A stretch of DNA of 64,000 nt. It comes from Nipponacmea schrenckii. Lineage: Eukaryota > Mollusca > Gastropoda > Lottiidae. Within the stretch, counting starts at the first letter, position 1. Each line of letters opens with the position of its first letter. Below the pieces are notes generated by a model. That model was not told the DNA's origin, made no database searches, and was given only the letters and a program-made list of their open reading frames with translations. Shown here piece by piece: positions 40,301 to 52,300 of the stretch. The stretch spans positions 25,141,398-25,205,397 of the forward strand of contig JAUJPP010000003.1 in the NCBI GenBank assembly GCA_030562195.1, in the 5' to 3' direction. The position numbers and the translations under genes are program-made.

Positions 40301-43300
40301 GGTTTTGGGTATTTTTACAATTAAAATATACAATTTGGTTTGGTGAAATGAATGAATATTGATTGAGGTACCTAAAATGTCTGACAGGGAATAGACAACA
40401 TGTTTTTTATCATCATTGTGGAAGAATCAGATTTTTGAAATATCGATCAACTGTACGAATAGTTTGTGACTTTTGATTGAAGTATTTTCAGTGTGGAATC
40501 AAATGTTGAGATCAATATTGAGATAAATTGTTGTATAGACTATAGTAATGATCTAAAAATCAGTCAGCAATAGTGCTCTCTTTCATAATACCCCTTTAAA
40601 CTTATAATGTTGTTCTCCAACCAATTATTCCAACTAATCCTTAGCCACTAGTACCTACCTGGAATATCTCGCAGGCAATAGATGTTATTTAATTTATGAT
40701 TATAATGAAAGAATCAGATTTAGACATATCTATCAACTGTATGAATAATTTGTTACTTTTGATTGAAGTATTGTGAGTGAGTGAAGTTACCTAACATGTA
40801 AGGTGTTGAAATCTAATGGATATAGAAGGATGCGGCACTAACACTGTCTATATGTAGAGTTGATAATTATAATTTTATGCCATTTGTTTTATTTGTATAG
40901 AGGTGAAAACACAGAAGTTATTAAAACAGAAGATACCCAAGAAATATTTATTATTACAAGATGTAGTGAGAGAGTTAGCTAGAGAGAGAATACTAGAACA
41001 TAAAGATCCTGTTTTAATCAAATCTAAATATATGTAGGTATTCTACAGATTATCATGTTTAATTATCAGTTTAGCTAGCTGATAACTTGCTCGATATCTG
41101 GAATAATTTTTGGGGAAATAGAAATTCTGTAATTGTCATTTCTATTTATCTCTATTATTCCTTTGTCCTTTGTGGGACAAATTTCGATTTCATTTTGGAA
41201 GCAGTCTAAATAAGGTTAACATTTAGCTATTAATAGGAGTGAAAGTGCAGGCTTATGTCCCTTGTTGCCCCTGTCAAAAGAGGTATTTACACAATGTAAT
41301 ATAGAATGATCTATTTAAGATAAGTTGTCTTCATTAGCCCAGCTAATGTTGCTGTCCTGGCAAAATTTCCCACATTACACATTCTGCATGCCATTGCCCA
41401 TCTTCATTAGCCCATGAGATTCAGAAGAGTAGGAAGTAAAATTCTATTCATTTTATTTTATTTTAGATTATGTGTATCCAATAAAATGATAGAGAAGGCA
41501 GAAAAGACATTTCGAGATGTGGAAGAATTAGGACAAGCTACTAGATTTCTTCATGAAAATGGTAATCTATTTTAATATAATGCGCATTGCCTTTTTCTGT
41601 TTTCAACATTTTTCTCATTCAGGCTTCTGGTGGCTTTTTTTGAAATCTTGATTCTGACCCACTTAAAATATAGAGTTTATTAACATTATTATTATTATTA
41701 TAGGTGTGTTGTTTCATTATGAAGATCTGCCATTAAGAGATTTGTATTTTCTCGATCCACAATGGCTGTGTGATCAACTAGCTAAAGTTATTACTGTCAG
41801 AGAAGTTAATACTTTTGCTCCCAGAGGTAAGGGTAAAAATAAGATTTTTTATTAGATATTAAACAGTTTCTGAAGGAGATACTGATGATTCCATTGGAGC
41901 ATATCCTTTGTCTTCAGTGCTAATAGTCTAGAATGCCTGCTGAAAGTATAAGATAATAACTTCTTTGAAGTGATATATTTGATATTATACTTGTCTTACT
42001 AGCGAATATTTACTTTGAACACATTGGACTATTTTTCAATAGTTTGTAGTTTGTTACTTCATAATATGGCATTCATCTAAAAGTAAAATATGACTTGATC
42101 TAAGATAAGAGGAAAATAAAAGAATCCACTCATACAAATGAATGAAAATGAAATATCTGAATTTATACTCATTTATTCAAATGATAAATTGTGTAAATAC
42201 ACCAATGATGCTAGTGAGACCAACGTTTAATTATAACTGGACACAGTATGTCACATGATAAATCGCATTTACACACAAATAATTGCTAGTGAGATCAACG
42301 TTCAATTATTACTGGCCAACCTGTTGCCTAGAATTTCAGTCCAGTACCATTCAATAGACCATCTTTGATTTTACTAGAGACTATAGTTTATGTTGTTCTC
42401 TTATTTATTAAGGTATAATGGAGATGGAAAATTTAAAGTTTTTATTTAAAAGTACAGCTTTTAAACATGATAACATAGAAAACTACATCACAAATTTACT
42501 GGGAAAGTTTGAAGTAGCGTTACAGTTTGACGAGAAAAATTTGATATTACCTTCGTTGTTACCTAAAGAAGAGGAGATGCGAGATTGTATTCTCCATCAA
42601 ACCGATATTAGAGTGAGTAGGGAGGGTTGTAGCTCAGTTGATTAAAATGTTGAAATCCTGTGTTTCATTCTCTTTTGGAAAATACTGTGGTTTAATCAGA
42701 TACTGTAAATGTGATTCATTTTTTCTTCCTCAATTTCATGGATGTAATTGGTTAAAAAATAGAAAAAAAAGTCACAACAATGAACCTAAATTTGCAAGTT
42801 AAGGATACTGTCTTAACGCTATTGAGTAAAGTTTGGACCCTGAATGATTTTAAAGAATCTCATCTGAGACTAAAGAATTAAATTTTCACTTCAGATTCCA
42901 TTAAGAAGAAATGAAGAAACTTCAGTATGTGTTAATAAAGATGAAAGGGAAATAACTCCACTTATGCATTACCCTGCCTTTACAGCTTATAGACCACCTC
43001 CACCTAATATCATCAATGTGGGAAAGTCTAAATTCTATACTGGACCCAATTCACCTGATACCCCAGTTAATGATGAGTCTCAATTTGTAACGTTAAAATT
43101 AAAACCATCGTCAAATCCTATTTTTTCCTACACAAGACTTTATTTCATGACCTACATTCCCAGTGGTTTTTGGCCGCGTTTGATAACCCGTGTTCTAGCA
43201 GACTCCACCTTATTTGAAATCTGCCAAAGGATGTTTCCCATTCCGGCAGAATTATTAAGAAGTAGTACAGAAGTCAGAACTTTATCTCAGAGTGCTCCAG

Positions 43301-46300
43301 ATTGGAGGTGTTGGCAGACTGGATTAGAACTATTGCATTATGGGTTTGAAATAATGAGAATAAGGGAGGTAACTATGAATTCAGCTGTAGGAGTCTGTGA
43401 TTATAATGAGTGTAGAATAAAGTGCTCTGTGGATTCTGAATGGTCCTTTTTAGACATTTATCGCAGCAAAATTCTTGAAATAACGTTTCCAACAGATTCG
43501 CTCACGTTTCATGTGTCAAATCAAGAAGGTCTACAGATTCAGTTGGAGGAAGTTTCTAAAACAACGACTGTGCTACGTGATGACTCAGTGACGGCCAAAC
43601 TTCTAGTGAAGATAGTCGAACATGTGGATAATTTGTTACAAGATTGGTATCCAGAGTTGGGAGAACTACGATTTCATCAGACGTGTGAGGGACGATATCT
43701 CGTTACTCGGGTAGTATTATGTCCTCAGTGCCTTCATGAAGAAGTGACTCGACAGAGGACAACCAGTAGACCTGATGCTTGGTATTTTCTTGATCCAGAC
43801 CGTCCTGAAGTTAGAGCTACAAGAATAGGTTTGGATGAACCTGTGATAAAGCCCAGAAGATCAGACCTTAATCATACTGAAATGGAGGGTGTTGAAGAAA
43901 GGTAGGTATTCCCATAATATTACTATTTTGATAATACACTTGAATCACAGATTAACTTTCGAACATTGAGTGTGTTTTATGTAGCAATGTTTAACTGCCA
44001 TTCTGGTGTATGTCTGATAATGCACTGAATGTTCATAATATAACAAGGTCCAAATGCTGCTCAGATGTATGTCTGATAATGTATTTGGAAGGTATAGTGG
44101 GCTGTTGAACTGAGAGTAATACAACATCAAACTTACTCTCTTGTATATATCCTGTAAAGATGTGGCAAGTATAGATTTAGAAGTGATAACTTTGGAATAA
44201 TATTAAAAGCTTGATAAGCAAGCTGGTGATATGATTCACATAATGGGATACAGATACTGCTTGGTGGTGGTAAATAACTAGTTGACATCCTTGCCAGCTT
44301 ATGCTGATATCAAAGACAAGGTAGTTGGTGGTAAATAACTAGTTAATGTCCTTGCCAGCTAATGCTGATATCAAAGACTAGGTAGTTGGTGGTAAATGAC
44401 TAGTTAATGTCCTTGCCAGCTAATGCTGATATCAAAGACTAGGTAGTTGGTGGTAAATAACTAGTTAATGTCCTTGCCAGCTAATGCTGATATCAAAGAC
44501 TAGGTAGTTGGTGGTAAAGACTAGTTAATGTCCTTGCCAGCTAATGCTGATATCAAAGACTAGGTAGTTGGTGGTAAATACTAGTTAATGTCCTTGCCAG
44601 CTAATGCTGATATCAAAGACTAGGTAGTTGGTGGTAAACTGACTAGTTAATTCCTTGCCAGCTAATGCTGATATCAAAGACTAGGTAGTTGGTGGTAAAT
44701 GACTAGTTAATGTCCTTGCCAGCTAATGCTGATATCAAAAAGTAGTTGGGGTAAACTTTATCCTGGAATGTGTCGGTGGGTGGTAAATGACTAGAATCCT
44801 GCGCTACTGATATCAATTTGTGAATATAGTATAACTGTGTATTCAGAAGATGTTTTGTAGAAATGTTATCTTGTGCGAGAAATGTATGGTGGTGAATATA
44901 GGCTCCTGTAGATGATGCGGGTGGTTAGATGAGTGTACTGCCTTTACTGGTATAATTGTACTATAGTGCACATATGTGGAACTAATGTTTACCTTCTATG
45001 AATATTGTTATCTGAATCTTGAATGATCTTTTTCCAGTTTAAAAGAAGGTCAATCAATGTTTTATAATAAGCCACAAGAAGAAGGTATCATCTATAGTTT
45101 TTTTGTGGAGAGATGTATGTTGGATTGTTTAGAAGGGTTAGATGAGTGTTGTCCTTTACATGGCAGTATTTCTCCAGCACATATGATGGATACTAATGGA
45201 GTCTGTAGAATGTTTTATCTGGCACCAGATGTGGTGAGTGATTATTATTGATACAATGAAAAATGTGACAAATACTTTAAACAAAAAAGTTTAAAACCAT
45301 TGAGTGTCATCTGATTCCATCATATACTAGTGCCTGCAGATTCTCAACTTGCTATTTAGTTTTCCTTTCATGTGATAAAGTTCAGATTGCACATATTTTG
45401 GCCTTGGAAACATTATGTGTCCGACAGACTGTGCATGTTATACTGGTAAAGGTCTTCAATATTGGTGTTGCTACCTCGGCAATATTTCCCATTGTGAACA
45501 CTGAAAGATATTTGAGAAGGTCAATAATGTGGAGGTAAAATGTAAAGTCTTTTTATATTTAAAGAAACAAAAGGATATAAGGGTATAGAATTCTATTTGA
45601 ATTACAAGGTACATAACTTTTCAACAAGTGATATCCTTGTACCTTCTTATTAAAGAAGTGTGTTATATCACAATATATTTTATAGCTTTCTCCCTCTTTT
45701 TTATTTCATTTATTGAGAACTAAAGTAAATTGTGATGAAATGTTATGTACCTTATTATAGAAGTGTGTGTTCTACCATAACCTATTCCCTTGTGTTCCTC
45801 TATATATGTACTCTCAACTCTGTGTTGTTCAAATCGTATCTGTTTCATATTGTTTTAATCTAGGTATTTCATGATCTAGCCAGTGATATATTAATAACAC
45901 AGACAGATGTATTGGTACAGGGACAATATCTAGGAAAAGGTACATTTGGTGATGTTTATGCAGGTACTCTTTCAAGAAAGGTAGGAAATATGTTTTTTAA
46001 TATGCCATTTAATATGGACCGTGAATCGGTAGAGATTTCTGGAAACAAAATAACAGAATGGTATAAAGTGGTACAAGAAAAATATGTTTTAAATTAAGCT
46101 ATTCCATTGAACAGCAGCTGCACCACCACAATGATTTTTACAGTGAATTTATATCAACATGTCAAAAAGTGATGTTATTTGTGTGAACTCTTGGGAAGGA
46201 ATGTTGAGTTGACAAGCATGTTGGAGATTGTTTTATTTTTATTAGCATACAGGTAACATTCTCCATTTCAAATGTTCACAATCTCAAAAGTTCTCACTTG

Positions 46301-49300
46301 AGAATGTTACCTGTATGTGTAATGAAACGTTCTGATTAAAAGAATAAATACAAGTCTATATTCATAATAATTGTTGTCTCCTAATAAAGTGGGTTATTTA
46401 ATTCTGTAATGTACAATGATTTGATTTTGTATATAGGGGGAGGGACCAAGTGTACCTGTAGCCATGAAAATACTGTTCACCTATTCTAAATTCCACAATA
46501 TGCATCAGGTAAGTAATTAATATAATAACTTAATCTCATTGTAAACTACTGGTTTTTATGAAACAGTTGTTTTTCAATCTCTTAATCATTTAAAAAAAAA
46601 TGTGGAATACTGTTAGCTATTTCTGAGTGTACAAAGGTTCCAATAGTAGGATTTTAATCCTTGGTTCAGACTGGTTCAGTTCATGTTGTTATTTCTTTAA
46701 CAGTGTAAATTATTAGTATCAGAGTGTTCAAAGGTTCATAAAGGGGAATTTTAATACTGGGTTCAGTTCATGTTGTTATTTCTTTAACAGTGTAAATTAT
46801 TAGTATCAGAGTGTTCAAAGGTTCATTAAGGGGAATTTTAATACTGGGTTCAGTTCATGTTGTTATTTCTTTAACAGTGTAAATTATAAGTATCAGAGTG
46901 TTAAAAGGTTCATAAAGGGGAATTTTAATACTGGGTTCAGTTCATGTTGTTATTTCTTTAACAGTGTAAATTATTATTATCAGTGTGTACAAAGATTCCA
47001 ATAGTAGAATTTTAATACTGGGTTCAGTTCATGTTGATATTTGACAGTTATTTCTTTAATAGTGTAAGTTATTATTATCAGTGTGTACAAAGGTTCCAAT
47101 AGTAAAATTTTATTACTGGCATCAGATCATGTTGATATTCGACAGTTATTTTAATGGTGTTTATTATATTTTTCAGGGTGTACAAGGAAGACTGGATAGA
47201 GCATCTCAAGCCTATCTAGTAGCCAGACAAGAAGTGTCTATATTAGAAAGTTTGATTCATCCCTATATCGTGCCATTACTGGGTCTCCAATGCCATCCAT
47301 TATGTCTAGTATTGAGTTTAGCGCCATTAGGAGCTCTAGATCAACATCTTCGAGATTTGAATAATACTGGTGGACTGTTACCTTTATTTGTTATTAGAAA
47401 AGTCATTCTACAGGTGAGATATTAATGGTGATCTTGCATGCAGGTTGAAGGACTAAACGGACAGGTGGTTGATTGCTGAGATAAATATAAAAAGGGCCCT
47501 GTGAACTACCAACAGTGCTTATTGAGGACACCTTGACTGTTGAAAAGTACCGATAAAAGTACCTATAATCGTTGTTCAGATAATTGGCTGTATTGTTTAG
47601 TAATATCAAAAGAGTGAAGCAGAAATGTAGAACATTAAAGCCCATTTCATTTTTTACAAAGATTACTTTTTAATGTAAATATTACCTTTCACATCATCCT
47701 TTAATGCCAGTTACTCAAATTGGTTTTAATTTTAATCTAGAATATCTAATTTGTAAAAATTAAAATAACAATCATGTAAAAAGTAATTTGTTTTGATAAG
47801 TATCTAAAATATGCCTATAACAATTAAACTTCATCATTAATTCAGTTTGTCACATGATCCATTGTTTTAATACACCTTTAATGATAATGATACCAATGTT
47901 TAATTCTTGAATATCTCCATAGATAAAAATGTTTAAGATAACCCAGACTCACCATCATATATATTTTATTTAGATAGCAGAAGCTGTAGCTTATTTACAC
48001 TCCAAAAATATCATCTACCGTGATTTAAAATCAGAAAATGTTCTAGTTTGGTCTTTACCTACATCAATGGATGCCAAACCTTCATCACCAGTGGATGTTA
48101 AGATAGCTGACTATGGGATAAGTCGTGCTGTTTTACCGTTTGGAGCTAAAGGGTTTGGTGGAACACCTCCCTTCATAGCACCAGAAATATTACAACATGC
48201 TGGCAAGGATATGTACACTGAAAAAGTTTGTATTTTATTTTATTGAAGTCTACACCTACAGTGTTGTTTATTGTTAAAATTTAACATTTTCAAGAACAAA
48301 ATCAATACTGTGAATCAACTCTCAGGATAGATATCTTCACAAAGAGTTTATTCTTAAAGGATGTACACTTTTGCATTGCAGCAGAATTATTATCCTTTTG
48401 ATGATGATATGCCTGGTTTTCTACATTCTTTTTTGCATTTTTAATACCCTAATTTTCAAAATTTATATTCTTTTGATAATAATATGCCTGGTTTTCCACA
48501 TTTTATTTTCACAATATTATACGCCCACATGGAAATGTGGACGTATATTGCCGTCGCCCCTGTCCGTCCGTCCGTCCGTCCGTCCGTAGGTCCGTCCACA
48601 TTTGATGTATCCACGATAGAGGCTACAGTTTTTATCCGATCTTAATGAAACTTGGTATACATTTATATATTGATGATATTTCGGTCAAGTTCAAAATTGG
48701 AAATTATGGCATGAACGGTTTGTGAGTTATTGCACTTGACTTAGTGAAAACGTGTCAAATTTGGGTTGTATCCACAATTGAAGCTACAGTTTGTATCCGA
48801 TCTTAATGAAACTTGTTATACATGTATATATTGATAATATCTCGGTCAAGTTCGAAAATGTAAATTATCGAACGAAGGGGTTTTGAGTTCTTGCCCTTGA
48901 CTTGGTAAAAACGCGTCAAATTTGGGTTGTATCCACGATAGAGGCTACAGTTTTTATCCAATCTTAATGAAACTTGGTATACATGTATATATTGATCAGA
49001 TCTCGGTCAAGTTCAAAAATGGAAATTATCGAATGAACGGATTTTGAGTTATTGCCCTTGACTTAGTAAAAATGCATCAAATTTGGGTTGTATCCACGAT
49101 AGAGGCTAAAGTTTTTATCCGATCTTAATGAAACTTGGTATACATGTATATATTGATCAGATCTCGGTCAAGGTCAAAAATGGAAATTATCGAATGAACG
49201 GATTTTGAGTTATTGCCCTTGACTTAGTAAAAACGCATCAAATTTGGGTTGTATGATAGAGGCTAAAGTTTTTATCCAATCTTAAGATTTTGAAGATTTT

Positions 49301-52300
49301 TCGATGAACTGTTTTTGAGTTATTGCCCTTAACTTATTTACATCACTTCAAAATTTATTGTTGATGCAATAGAAGCTACAATTTTCAATGCATTTGAATG
49401 AAACTTGGTATGAGCATTGGAATTGATAAGGGGGTGGTCAGGTTCAAATTTGACAATTTTTGGATGAATGAGTAATTGCCCTTGACTAAGTAAAATTGCG
49501 TAAAAATTCATTTTCTGTAGACACTATAGAAGCTACAATTATCTATGGATTTTAATGAAACTTGGTGTGAGCATTGGAATTGATAAGACGGCAGTCAAGT
49601 ACGATTTTGCGATAAACAGTTTTGGAGTTATTGCCCCTGCCTCTATATTTGTTGTAGACAAAATAGAAGCCGACGGTCAAGTTCAAATTTGAAGATTTTC
49701 GATGAACGGTTTTTTAGTTATTGCCCTTGACTTAGTAAGATTGCGTCAAAATGTTATTGTGGGTTCAATAGAAGCTATAATTTTCCATGGATTTTGATGA
49801 AACTTGGTGTGAGCATTGGAATTGATAAGACAACAGTCGAGTTTGAATAGGCAATTTTTTTGATGAACAGTTTTTGATTTATTGCCCTTAATGTAGTGAA
49901 ATCTTGTCAAAATTTTAGTTTCGATGCAATAAATCCTCCAATTTTCAGAGGATTTTCATGAAACTTGGTGTGAGCATTGGAATTGCTTAGACCTCAGTCA
50001 AGTTTAAATTTGACAGTTTTTCAATGAACTGTTTTGAGTTTTTGCCCTTGACTTCAATATCCATTTAGTGAATGTTTTTGAGTCATTGCTCAATTTATTT
50101 TTCAAATTCAATGCTGCCAGTGGGCGTATGTTACCTTGCCTGGCAAGCTATCTTTACCCTAATTGTCAACCTCATTATACTCCACATTTGTTAATTTGTT
50201 AATTTTATCCGTAGGTTGATATCTTTTCATTTGGTATGTTTATGTATGAGTTGATAACATGTAGATTACCACTGATAGAAATCAATAATCCTAATTCATA
50301 CATCTGTCAAGGAGGTCGTCCAAACTTAACCACACAGGTAAGGTTTTATTTCTTGGCTTAGGGCCTCTGCTCTGAAAGAATAAGTTTGAGATATCATCAC
50401 TTTGACATTTATCAAGGGGGTCATCCTAACTTAACATTGGTAAGGTTTTATTCCTTTTGTAACTTTAGGCATAGAGTCTCCACCTGAATTGAAGCCCGTC
50501 TTCATAAGCCCATAAGATGCAGAAGATTAGGACGTAAAACTCCATTCATTTCATTTCATTTCCACCTGAATTGACAAGTTATAGATATCCTCACCTTTGA
50601 TTGGACAAAATCAAATCCCAAAATGGACTCACTTCCTGTTAAGATTAAAAGCTAGTTGGCGATATAGGTAGTCGGTAGGCCTACCAAACAAATGACGTCA
50701 TGACATAAAGAACCAACATTCTTACGGCAGTGCTATAGAACCCCACAAACTGATAAATTATTGGATAATATACTTTGATTGAGTACCTGTTATTACTATA
50801 GTTATAAGTGAAGATAACTGGAGACCAAAAAATTGACATCGGCAATATTTGAATTATATAGCATGATTTTTTTTACAGGATGTGAATAAATATCCAACCT
50901 ATATGTTAGATGTCATGACAACATCTTGGTCACATGACCCTTGTGATAGACCGTCTGCTCAAGACATAGTTACCATAGCAACATCACCACAGTTCCTACA
51001 TCTGAGAGATGTAGTAGGACTGGGACCTGATGTGGGAATTCTCTGTGGAATGGCAGTCCCATGCGAAGAAACTAAAACTATGTGTAAGTAAAGATTGGTT
51101 AATTAACCCTACTCACTACTCTTCACAACCAAAATATTGAAGCCCTAATATTAGCAGGGCTGTTGATTTTAAAAATTCCCAACCAGACATTTTAACAAGT
51201 AAATAATGATCTGTTAATTATTTTCATCATAATACATGAAAAATACACAATTATCGCAGATTTGCATAGAAGATGGCCTAATAATCAAAATTACAGTCAT
51301 TATTGAACTCCAATCAGACATGACCTTTGACATTTTTGATTAAATTTTCCCTACATATGTGCTAAATTTTTAGCACATGAAATGGGGGCGTATATTGTCA
51401 TCACCCACTTCAGTCCGTCCGTCGGTCCATATGTCCATCCGTCCGTCCACAATTGCTCGTAAACACTCTACAAGGTGCAATTCTGGACAATTTAGATGAA
51501 ACTTGATATGAGTGTTTATGATCACGCAAGGATGAACCCTATTGAAAATCAGCAAAATTGGAAAAAATTTAGTATGAGTTTTTGAATGGCTCGTAAACAC
51601 TCTACAATGTGCAATTCTTGACTGATTTTTATGAAACTTGGTGTGAGAGTATGTAACTCAAGGATTAACCCTATTGAAAATCAGCGAAATCAAAAAAACA
51701 TTTAGTATGAGTTATTGCCCTTGTTCTTGAAAACGCGTTCAATTTTAGCTTGTAAACACTCTTGAGAGAACAATTCTTAATGGATTTTGATGAAACTTGG
51801 CTTGAGTATATTTTATCATCCAAGGATGAAGCCTATTGAAAACAATTTAAATAAAAAAAAAATATATTTTGTATGAATTATTTCCCTTGTTCTATAAAAT
51901 GTTTTGGTTGTTTACCTTGTAAACACTCTAAAATTCACAATTCTTGAGCAATTTTGACTTAACTTGGCATGAGTATTTGTAATCACCTAAGGATGAATCC
52001 TATTGAAATTCAGTTAAATCGAAAAATCAGTTATTAGTATCAGTTATTGTCCTTGTTTTTGGAAACGCGTTCAATTTGTGGATTGTCAACACTCTACAAA
52101 GCACAATTATGGACCGATTTTGACAAAACTTGCTGAAATTGTATGAGAAACTTGGTATGAGAATTAGAATTGATAAGTTCCATTTTGACAATTTTTCAAT
52201 TAATGCTTTTTGAGTTTTTTCCCCTGCCTCTATATTTTTTGTAGACAAAATAGAAAATTTGACGATTTTTCGATGAACGCGTTTTTTGAGTTATTGCCCT

